Source: Deltaproteobacteria bacterium (GTDB taxonomy: Bacteria; Chloroflexota; Dehalococcoidia; Dehalococcoidales; BS750m-G39). From it: DNA of 22,685 bases. The notes beneath the pieces were generated by a model. It saw only the letters and a list, made by a program, of their open reading frames with translations. It searched no databases and had not been told where the DNA came from. Positions 1-6,588 of this stretch are shown one piece after another. The stretch is from positions 1 to 22,685 of the forward strand of contig JABMRW010000014.1 in NCBI GenBank assembly GCA_013202445.1, read 5' to 3'. Both the position numbers and the translations under genes were made by a program. How positions within the stretch are numbered: the stretch's first letter is position 1; each line of letters begins with the position of its first letter.

Positions 1-26
1 ACCTGAGTGGTAATACTCTAATCTCC

Positions 27-45
27 TAGGTCGGTCGCTGACCTA
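27..45. repeat. Short inverted repeat, unassigned
   Basis: TAGGTC (27-32) and GACCTA (40-45) form a perfect 6-bp inverted repeat around a 7-nt loop. No T-run follows on either strand, so it is not a convincing terminator. I see no gene in positions 1-130; it may be the trailing region of a gene outside the window. Confidence 0.3.
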
Positions 46-130
46 ATAAAGTCAGTGTATTCCCTTCCTTCCGCTATCCAAGGGTTAAGGTGTGTTTTTG
101 ATAATTCTGCAGTACCGGCAGGATTGTAGA

Positions 131-136
131 TATAAT
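131..136 (+). promoter_or_regulatory. Probable -10 box of the tRNA-Ile gene
   Basis: A perfect TATAAT lies 16 nt upstream of the first tRNA base, which places a start about 10 nt before the mature tRNA. No good -35 hexamer is seen at 16-18 bp spacing (the best is TGCAGT at 108-113), so the call rests on the -10 box and its position. Confidence 0.4.
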
Positions 137-152
137 TTCAGTTGCCGCGTAT

Positions 153-226
153 GGGCTGGTAGCTCAGTTGGTTAGAGCGCAGTCCTGATAAGACTGGGGT
201 CTCTGGTTCGAGTCCAGAGTGGCCCA
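153..226 (+). tRNA. tRNA-Ile (anticodon GAT)
   Basis: This is a 74-nt cloverleaf. The D arm is GCTC/GAGC, the anticodon stem is CAGTC/GACTG around CTGATAA (anticodon GAT, isoleucine), and the T stem is TCTGG/CCAGA around TTCGAGT. The discriminator is A226 and no CCA is encoded. In the acceptor stem, positions 1-4 pair by Watson-Crick, 5:68 and 6:67 are G-U type, and 7:66 is G:G. The base of the acceptor stem is therefore weaker than usual. The CAT anticodon of the modified tRNA-Ile2 is not present here. Confidence 0.95.
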
Positions 227-304
227 CTTTTTTATTCCCATTTTTCTTTGATGAGAGGTGGTGGAAGTAGGGAGGGGAAAGAGAAATGCTGACTGCTAAG
301 AGTA

Positions 305-333
305 TTGACCATTATTAGACAGAGAAGTATACT
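305..333 (+). promoter_or_regulatory. Sigma70-type promoter of the enoate-reductase operon
   Basis: TTGACC (305-310), a 17-bp spacer and TATACT (328-333) closely match the sigma70 consensus. The start would be near 340, leaving a leader of about 90 nt before the first gene. A second TATAAT at 404-409 lies next to the ribosome binding site but has no -35 partner. Confidence 0.7.
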
Positions 334-428
334 TTGCACAGGTAAACTTACACCAGTTATGTGACGCAACCCTGCTATAGAGCAGTCTTAACCTTTGGAA
401 TATTATAATGTAAAGGGGAGGTATGTCT

Positions 429-2516
429 ATGGCTGGTAGTACAAGATTTCAGAAGCTCCTGGAACCCGGTTATATAGGTTCGATACGCACCAAAAACCAC
501 ATATTGAAGACAGGCTCAACGTTAGGCTTTTACCCCTGGGAGGATGGAAATATCCAGCAAGCAGTAATAGATAGTTATGAAGCTATAGCTAAAGGTGGCG
601 CGGGTCTGGTAACGGTGGGAGGGGCTCCTCTCGGTGTTCCGCCCGGGATGGGATACAAGATGGATGATGATAAGTATCTCCCCAGTATGACCAGACTGGC
701 TGAGTCAATTAGAAAATATGATTGCCCCGCATTCGTACAAATGTTTCATTTGGGGCCGATGCTTCCGCCGTTTTTAGTGGCTTCGGGACAGGAGGCGTTA
801 GCCGCTTCATCAATGGATAAAAGCGAGCTACCCCTGCCGACCCTGCCCGTTTCCAGGGAACTAACCGTCCCTGAAATCGAGGAGATAGTGCAGGAATTCG
901 GCAACCAGGCGGAGAGGATTAAAAAAGCTGGATTTCAGGGCATAGAGTTAAATGCCGGCTGTAATCACCTGCTTAATAGTTTCCTATCCCGTGCCTGGAA
1001 TAAACGCCAGGACGCTTATGGCATCGGCAGTATAGAGAGCCGGGCCAAAATTGTGGTTGATATAATTAAAGAGATAAAAAGGCGCAACGGCAAGGATTTC
1101 GCCATCATTGCCCTTATTAATGGTGCCGAACCGGGACTGGAAAAGAGTATAACTCCTGAGGAGAGCCAGGGGATTGCTAAAGCACTGCAAGAAGCCGGTG
1201 CCGATGCCATCCATGTGAGGGCCGAATTTTATAGCAGGCCCAAAGACTTTGGCCTGCGTGATAGCACCCAGTTCCCCGATATAGGCTTTTATCCGGATAA
1301 TCCGTATCCGGATATGCGTGTTATTGATGCAAGCCGTCATGGGGTAGGGGGATGGGTGCCTCTAGCCGCCGTCGTTAAGAAAGCGGTCTCGGTACCTGTT
1401 ATTACCGTGGGCAGGCTCGACCCTGAACTCGGTGAGGAAATACTGCGTCGCGGTATGGCGGACTTCATTACCTTCAACAGACGCCTGATGGCAGACCATG
1501 ACCTTCCCAACAAGCTAGCCGAAGGGAGGCTGGAGGATATCCGCCCCTGCACCGGCTGTACCACCTGCTTTGATAATAATGAGCACGGCAATCCTCCGCT
1601 ATGCCAGGTGAACGCTTCCATTGGGAAAGAGAAGGAATACGAAATTAAACCAGCCCAGAAGAAGAAGAGGGTTATGATAGTCGGCGGCGGGCCGGCGGGG
1701 ATGGAAACAGCCAGGGTGGCGGCGTTGAGGGAGCATGAGGTAATACTCTATGAGAAAGAGCCCAAATTAGGGGGCTCAATGCTACTGGCTGCCATGGTAA
1801 AGGGGTTTGACAGGGAAGATATCTTAGGTCTGGTTGGCTACTTTAAAATCCAGATAAACAAGCTGGGTGTGGATGTAAGGCTGGGCAAAGAGGTTAACCG
1901 GTCAGTCATCGAAGAGGTTAAGCCGGACGTGTTAGTCATTGCCGCTGGAGGGGCACATGATATTCCGGAGATACCCGGAATCGATAGGCGCAATGTGGTC
2001 ACCAGTTGTGCCCTCCATCGGAGACTTAAGAGTTATCAGAGGCTCTTTGGACCCAAGGTTCTAAGGTGGCTGACTCAATTCTGGATGCCCATTGGGAAAA
2101 GGGTTGTTATCATGGGGGGTAATATACAGGGCTGCCAGACAGCTGAGTTCCTGGTTAGGCGAGGTAGGAAGGTGACCATAGTGGACACGACCCAGGAAAT
2201 CGGGGATGGGTTGTTAGAAATGTATGTCAAGCCGCACCTTCTTGATTGGCTGGATAGAAAAGGGGTGACCATGATGCCCGGCGTTAAATATGAGGAGATA
2301 ACCGACAAGGGGCTGACCATCACTAATAAGGAGGGGAAGAAGCAGACCATTGAAGCCGATACAATAGTTACGGCAATGCCGCTGCTGCCAAACACTGATC
2401 TCCTTAAAAGCCTGGAGGGCAGCGTTCCTGAACTCTACGCCATTGGCGATTGCAAGGAGCCCAAACTGATAGTAGATGCTATTGGTGATGGCTCGCGCAT
2501 TGCCCGTGCCATTTAG
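429..2516 (+). CDS. OYE/2,4-dienoyl-CoA reductase-type FMN/[4Fe-4S]/FAD oxidoreductase (paralog 1)
   Basis: A 695-residue flavoprotein with the three-part architecture of FadH, clostridial enoate reductase and BaiCD/BaiH. Residues 1 to about 370 form an FMN-binding TIM barrel. A cysteine cluster follows (C374, C377, C380, C392; CX2CX2CX11C). The C-terminal FAD/NAD(P) part has GGGPAG at 419-424 and a second Rossmann motif at 563-568, where GGNIQG departs from the usual GGGxxG. The family reduces C=C bonds conjugated to a carbonyl, using NAD(P)H via FAD, Fe-S and FMN. The usual HxxH...Tyr active-site segment before FLS is replaced here by N175, C178 and H180, so substrate and proton donor may differ. 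ATG 429 is preferred over ATG 423 because AAGGGGAGG ends at 421, giving 7-nt spacing. It is the first gene of the plus-strand group, 52 nt before its paralog. The substrate is not identifiable. Confidence 0.88.
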   Translation: MAGSTRFQKLLEPGYIGSIRTKNHILKTGSTLGFYPWEDGNIQQAVIDSYEAIAKGGAGLVTVGGAPLGVPPGMGYKMDDDKYLPSMTRLAESIRKYDCPAFVQMFHLGPMLPPFLVASGQEALAASSMDKSELPLPTLPVSRELTVPEIEEIVQEFGNQAERIKKAGFQGIELNAGCNHLLNSFLSRAWNKRQDAYGIGSIESRAKIVVDIIKEIKRRNGKDFAIIALINGAEPGLEKSITPEESQGIAKALQEAGADAIHVRAEFYSRPKDFGLRDSTQFPDIGFYPDNPYPDMRVIDASRHGVGGWVPLAAVVKKAVSVPVITVGRLDPELGEEILRRGMADFITFNRRLMADHDLPNKLAEGRLEDIRPCTGCTTCFDNNEHGNPPLCQVNASIGKEKEYEIKPAQKKKRVMIVGGGPAGMETARVAALREHEVILYEKEPKLGGSMLLAAMVKGFDREDILGLVGYFKIQINKLGVDVRLGKEVNRSVIEEVKPDVLVIAAGGAHDIPEIPGIDRRNVVTSCALHRRLKSYQRLFGPKVLRWLTQFWMPIGKRVVIMGGNIQGCQTAEFLVRRGRKVTIVDTTQEIGDGLLEMYVKPHLLDWLDRKGVTMMPGVKYEEITDKGLTITNKEGKKQTIEADTIVTAMPLLPNTDLLKSLEGSVPELYAIGDCKEPKLIVDAIGDGSRIARAI

Positions 2517-2568
2517 ATATAACTTATAAAGTTACGTTGATTACTGATACTTGACGAGAGAAAGGAAA

Positions 2569-4668
2569 ATGGGAAAACTTGAAAAGTTGCTCGAACCTTA
2601 CCAGATAGGGTCAGTAAAGACCAGGAATCGGATGATAAAAACGGGCGCGACGACGTCGTACTGGCACGAAGACGAACTTCACATGAACAAGACAATCTTA
2701 GCCTACTATGAAGCAATAGCCAGAGGCGGCGTCGGTCTGTTGATAGTAGAATCCCCGACCATTGATTACCCTTCAAGCTCCCGGTGGAAACAGATATATC
2801 GCCTGGATGAAGATAAATACATTGAAGGCCTCAGCGAGTTGGTACAGGTAATCCACAAACATGGCTGCCCGACTTTCATGCAAATGGTCCACCTTGGCAC
2901 CTGGCAGAACCCGCTTTTTAATAACCAACCACCCATTTCCAACAAGCCGCCGGAAGGAGCTTCGCCCGTCAAACTGGATTCACCGGGTGATTTTCATCGT
3001 GATTTAATTAGAGAACTCACCATCCCCGAGATTGAGGATAAAATTAATAAGTTTGCCAGTGCCGCGGTACGGGCGCAAAAGGCAGGCTTTGACGGGGTAG
3101 ATATAAACGCCGGCAGCACTCATCTGGTGCACAACTTTCTGTCCCCCTTCTGGAATAGACGGCAGGATGCCTATGGCGGCAGCCGGGAAAAAAGAGCCCG
3201 GTTTCTGGTGGAAATCATAAAAGAAATCAAAAAACGTGCCGGGCAGGATTTCCCGGTCTGCGTTTGTATGAATGGCATCGAAATTGGTCGGACTGTCGGT
3301 GCCGATGATAGCAAATGTATAACCGTTGAGGATAGCCAGGGGCTGGCCCGGCTATTTCAGGAAGCCGGCGCCGACGCCATTCAGGTAAGAAATCAGTGGT
3401 TGGGATATCACGTCGGCGGGTTTCTGCCTGACTACCTTTTCTATCCGGAAGCTCCAATTCCTTTGAAAACCTTCCCCAAAGAATACAACTGGAGCCATAG
3501 GGGAGCAGGAGCTAATATATACCTGGCCGAAGGAATGAAAAAGGTGCTATCTATTCCGGTCATTGTTGTCGGCCGAATTTCCCCCGAGCTCGGGGAGAAA
3601 GTCTTGCGAGAGGGTAAGGCAGACTTTATTGCTATGACTAGGGGCATATTCGCCGACACGGAACTGCCCAATAAGGTGGCGGAAGGAAGATTAGAAGATA
3701 TCGCCCCCTGCACGGCCTGCGGCACCTGCCTGGACCAGAGTATCCAGATGAAACGGCGCTGCCGGATTAGTGCGGCTACAGCCACAGAGAAATATACAAT
3801 TGACAAAGCGGAGAAGCGGAAAAAGGTGGTGGTGATTGGCGGCGGACCGGCCGGGATGGAGGCGGCCAGGGTGGCGGCGTTGAGGGGACACGATGTAACC
3901 CTTTATGAAAAAACGTCTAAACTGGGTGGACTGCTACCCCTGGCAGCACTGATAAAAGGTGTTGAACTTGAAGACCTGCCGGGTATGGTTCGCTATCTTA
4001 AAATTCAGCTTAATAAGCTTGATGTAAAAACGGAGCTTGGCAAAGAGGTTAATAGCTCGCTAATTGAGGAGATTAAGCCGGATGTGGTTATTGTAGCTAA
4101 CGGCGGTATACTTGTCTCCCCCGATATTAAGGGAATCAATAACCGTAGAGTCCTGACTACTCCCGCCCTGCACCGCAGGGTAAAACCTTACCTGAAATTG
4201 TTTGGGCCGAGACTGCTGGGGTGGCTGACCAAATTCTGGCTTCCCGTTGGCAAGAGAGTCATTGTTATCGGCGGCGGGATACACGGTTGTGAAACAGCCG
4301 AGTTCCTGGTTAAGCGAGGCAGGAAGGTTACCATAGTGGACACCGCCGAGGCTCTGGGCGAGGGAATGATAGACTTCCGGTTGGGATTACTCCTCGACTG
4401 GTTCGAGAAAAAAGGCGTGACCACGATTACCGGAGTTAAATCTATGGAGATAACAGATAAAGGGGTGACTATCACTACTAAGGAAGGGGAGCAACAGACA
4501 ATAGAAGCTGATAGCATAATGCCAGCTGTACCACTGGCGCCAAATACCGGGTTAGTTAAAAGCCTTGAAGGGAAAGCTCCTGAAATCTATGCCATTGGCG
4601 ACTGTGGCGAGCCCCGCATGATAGTAGACGCCATTGCCGATGGCTGGAGAATTGCCAATAAAATATAG
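2569..4668 (+). CDS. OYE/2,4-dienoyl-CoA reductase-type FMN/[4Fe-4S]/FAD oxidoreductase (paralog 2)
   Basis: A 699-residue tandem paralog of the preceding gene, aligning along its whole length and most similar in the C-terminal FAD/NAD domain. The TIM barrel spans residues 1 to about 375. Cluster cysteines are C381, C384, C387 and C398 (CX2CX2CX10C). GGGPAG lies at 424-429 and the second dinucleotide motif is intact (GGGIHG, 568-573). The barrel has the YGGS FMN-domain signature after FLSPFWNRRQDA. The canonical HxxHxY segment is again altered, with N180, S183 and H185. ATG 2569 follows an AAAGGA ribosome site and matches the start of paralog 1 (LEKLLEP versus FQKLLEP); an in-frame TTG at 2551 is less likely. 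It probably shares a transcript with its neighbours. As with BaiCD and BaiH, the pair may act on two differently placed double bonds, which is inference. Confidence 0.88.
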   Translation: MGKLEKLLEPYQIGSVKTRNRMIKTGATTSYWHEDELHMNKTILAYYEAIARGGVGLLIVESPTIDYPSSSRWKQIYRLDEDKYIEGLSELVQVIHKHGCPTFMQMVHLGTWQNPLFNNQPPISNKPPEGASPVKLDSPGDFHRDLIRELTIPEIEDKINKFASAAVRAQKAGFDGVDINAGSTHLVHNFLSPFWNRRQDAYGGSREKRARFLVEIIKEIKKRAGQDFPVCVCMNGIEIGRTVGADDSKCITVEDSQGLARLFQEAGADAIQVRNQWLGYHVGGFLPDYLFYPEAPIPLKTFPKEYNWSHRGAGANIYLAEGMKKVLSIPVIVVGRISPELGEKVLREGKADFIAMTRGIFADTELPNKVAEGRLEDIAPCTACGTCLDQSIQMKRRCRISAATATEKYTIDKAEKRKKVVVIGGGPAGMEAARVAALRGHDVTLYEKTSKLGGLLPLAALIKGVELEDLPGMVRYLKIQLNKLDVKTELGKEVNSSLIEEIKPDVVIVANGGILVSPDIKGINNRRVLTTPALHRRVKPYLKLFGPRLLGWLTKFWLPVGKRVIVIGGGIHGCETAEFLVKRGRKVTIVDTAEALGEGMIDFRLGLLLDWFEKKGVTTITGVKSMEITDKGVTITTKEGEQQTIEADSIMPAVPLAPNTGLVKSLEGKAPEIYAIGDCGEPRMIVDAIADGWRIANKI

Positions 4669-4706
4669 GAGAGGGTTGGCAAAAATTCCACTAAAAGAGG
4701 TGCAGT

Positions 4707-5213
4707 ATGACATTAGAGGAAATGGAAAAAAGGCTGAAGGCCAGTGAAGATGCTCTAAAGGAGCTGGGGAAAAGGGTCAGGGTTACCGAGGATATTCAGG
4801 AGATTCATGAGGTGCAGAGGCGCTATGTTAATGCCCTGATATGCACCGAATGGGACGATTGTGCGGATTGCTTTTCCGAAAACGCCAAGGTGGATGTTTA
4901 CCTCCACGAACCGGTCACGGGCAATGCGGCAATTAGAAAGTGGTTCAAAGAGGAGCTTTCCAAGACGCATGCCGGCAAGGAAGGTGACGTTCTTGTTCAC
5001 CCCGTTATAGAGCTTGACGGCGACAAGGCCAAGGGTAAGTGGCTGCTGTATATGATGTATTGCTACCCCCGCACCGGGCAGTCACTGTTCTGGGTACAGG
5101 GTTTCTACACCATGGAATACGTCAGAGAGAAAGGCAAGTGGAAAATCAGCTACATGAACTGGGAAGAGCGCATGGGACTGCCTGGTGGTGGTCCGCCGAC
5201 TGGCCTTTTTTAG
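4707..5213 (+). CDS. SnoaL/NTF2-fold protein, BaiE (bile acid 7-alpha-dehydratase)-like
   Basis: A 168-residue protein. Residues 1-30 are a charged, probably coiled-coil helix, followed by a single SnoaL/NTF2-like domain. The length and layout match BaiE, the bile-acid 7-alpha-dehydratase. By eye, Y40 and H98 align with the BaiE catalytic Tyr and His, and W112 with the conserved GRWY strand. The position of the BaiE catalytic Asp is I45, so an identical dehydratase mechanism is doubtful. The family includes dehydratases, ketosteroid isomerases and polyketide cyclases acting on ring carbonyl compounds. ATG 4707 follows AGAGG with 6-nt spacing, 38 nt after the second flavoprotein, consistent with co-transcription. 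The C-terminus ends in a Gly/Pro-rich tail. The fold is fairly certain; the reaction is not. Confidence 0.7.
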   Translation: MTLEEMEKRLKASEDALKELGKRVRVTEDIQEIHEVQRRYVNALICTEWDDCADCFSENAKVDVYLHEPVTGNAAIRKWFKEELSKTHAGKEGDVLVHPVIELDGDKAKGKWLLYMMYCYPRTGQSLFWVQGFYTMEYVREKGKWKISYMNWEERMGLPGGGPPTGLF

Positions 5214-5231
5214 ATATAGCGGGTATAATCT

Positions 5232-5249
5232 AGGAGTTGTCTAATTCCT
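5232..5249 (+). repeat. Small hairpin in the leader of the acyl-CoA dehydrogenase gene
   Basis: AGGAGTT and AATTCCT pair (one G-U) around GTCT. It lies in the 111-nt gap after the BaiE-like gene and lacks a T-run, so it could be a processing or attenuation structure or have no function. A TATAAT at 5223-5228 just before it has no clear -35 box. Confidence 0.25.
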
Positions 5250-5324
5250 CTCTGTAGCTTTGTCGGGAAGGTTTAACTTTAGGCTTGTTTGGTTTGTTTT
5301 CGTTTAGGGAAAGGAGAAAATCGC

Positions 5325-6506
5325 GTGGACTTTCAATTCACTGAAGAGCAGGAAAGGTTCCGGCACGAAGTCCGTTCCTTTCTGGATAAGGAGCTGCCAT
5401 CGAACTGGGTGGACTACATAGGGACAGCCTTCGACGACACCGTAGCCCCCATTAAAGACGGTGAGCAAATCTTTAGAGACATGGCGCTTAAGTTGGGCCA
5501 GAAAGGCTGGCTATCTCTCTTCTGGCCCAAGGAATACGGAGGCCAATCTTGCTCTTACGTGGATTTCCTCATCTATTTAGAGGAAATAGCAAGCCGTGGC
5601 TCACCAGGCTACAACGCTGTTGGTTCCAAAATGCTGGCGCCCACCCTGTTTAAATACGGCACCGAGGAACAAAAGGAGAAGCATCTTAAGCCAATTGCCA
5701 GGGGAGAGGAGCTTTTGTGTGAAGCATTCACTGAACCCGATGCCGGCTCTGATATTGCCTCCCTTCAGACAAAAGCTGTCAGGGACAACAATGACTACAT
5801 AATAACCGGGCAGAAGACCTGGAGTACCTTTGCCAAGTATTCGGACTGGTGCTGTATGCTGGCTAGGACCGACCCGGAACTGAAGAGACACCGCGGTATC
5901 AGCTTTTTCCTGGTTGATTTGTCTACGCCAGGAGTTACCGTCAATCCTATAATTGACATACAGGGCGAGCCGGACTTCTGTGAGATATTCTTTGAGGACG
6001 CCAGGGTGCCGAAGGAGAACCTTATCGGTGGGGAAAATGAGGGGTGGAAAGTGGTGCAAACGATGTTGAGCTATGAGCGCATCGCAATTGGCCCGGTAGC
6101 GGTAGTACGAAGTATGATTGACCGGATGGTCAGGTATATCAAAGATAACCCGGAAAGGCAATGGCAGAACGCCGGGCAGGCGTTAGCTCAATTGAAGGTA
6201 GAGGCTGAGGTTGGGCGTCTTATCTGCTACCGGCTGGCCTGGTTGCACGATAATGGTATGGCTACGGCTCAAGATGCGGCTATGGTGCGATTATATGGCA
6301 CCGAATTATTCCAGCGTGCCGCCAGTGCAGGTATGGAATTATTGGGATTATATAGCCAGCTTGGTAAAGAGGATAGCCGGGCACCTTTACAGGGGTGGTT
6401 CAGACATTTTTACCTATCGTCTATAGGGGTGACTATAGCCGCCGGGACTTCGGAAATCTTAAAGAACGTAATTGCCGGTATTGGCCTAAAATTACCCAGA
6501 GAATAA
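5325..6506 (+). CDS. Acyl-CoA dehydrogenase
   Basis: A 393-residue FAD flavoprotein of usual family length. It introduces an alpha,beta double bond into an acyl-CoA and passes electrons to ETF. The N-terminal helical domain begins FTEEQERFR, the middle beta domain has TEPDAGSD (136-143) and ITGQKTW (160-166), and the C-terminal helical domain ends with the GTSEI signature. At the position of the MCAD catalytic Glu (YEGT) this protein has AAGT. The likely base is E251 in SYERIAIG, which matches the helix-G Glu of isovaleryl-CoA dehydrogenase-type members. That pattern is common in enzymes for branched or bulky substrates. GTG 5325 is chosen because AGGGAAAGGAG ends 8 nt upstream; the in-frame TTG at 5289 has no such site. 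It is 111 nt after the BaiE-like gene. No ETF genes are in the window. Confidence 0.92.
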   Translation: MDFQFTEEQERFRHEVRSFLDKELPSNWVDYIGTAFDDTVAPIKDGEQIFRDMALKLGQKGWLSLFWPKEYGGQSCSYVDFLIYLEEIASRGSPGYNAVGSKMLAPTLFKYGTEEQKEKHLKPIARGEELLCEAFTEPDAGSDIASLQTKAVRDNNDYIITGQKTWSTFAKYSDWCCMLARTDPELKRHRGISFFLVDLSTPGVTVNPIIDIQGEPDFCEIFFEDARVPKENLIGGENEGWKVVQTMLSYERIAIGPVAVVRSMIDRMVRYIKDNPERQWQNAGQALAQLKVEAEVGRLICYRLAWLHDNGMATAQDAAMVRLYGTELFQRAASAGMELLGLYSQLGKEDSRAPLQGWFRHFYLSSIGVTIAAGTSEILKNVIAGIGLKLPRE

Positions 6507-6588
6507 TAAATAAAGGCAAGCCCCGCCGGAAGTAATTGACGCCCTGCCCCTAAGGCAACCCTGTAAGGCGACTCATATTGAGATAGTA

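Noticed and set aside
5..20. Possible third copy of the 32-nt element (GAGTGGTAATACTCTA resembles AGTGGTATCACTA)
   Set aside because: Only the inner bases match, with an insertion, and neither the ACTTA nor the GGGCAGG flank is present.
153..226. tRNA-Ile as an attachment site of an integrated element
   Set aside because: No repeat of its 3' end elsewhere in the window, apart from the T-arm similarity shared by all tRNAs, and no integrase gene.
404..409. TATAAT directly before the ribosome site of the first flavoprotein as a promoter
   Set aside because: No -35 hexamer at 16-18 bp; the TTGACC/TATACT pair at 305-333 is far better.
5601..6161. 186-codon minus-strand frame inside the acyl-CoA dehydrogenase gene
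   Set aside because: Antisense to a gene with unmistakable family motifs; no recognisable domain.
6507..6588. Terminator between the converging acyl-CoA dehydrogenase and ligase genes
   Set aside because: Only scattered short GC repeats; no stable stem followed by a T-run on either strand.
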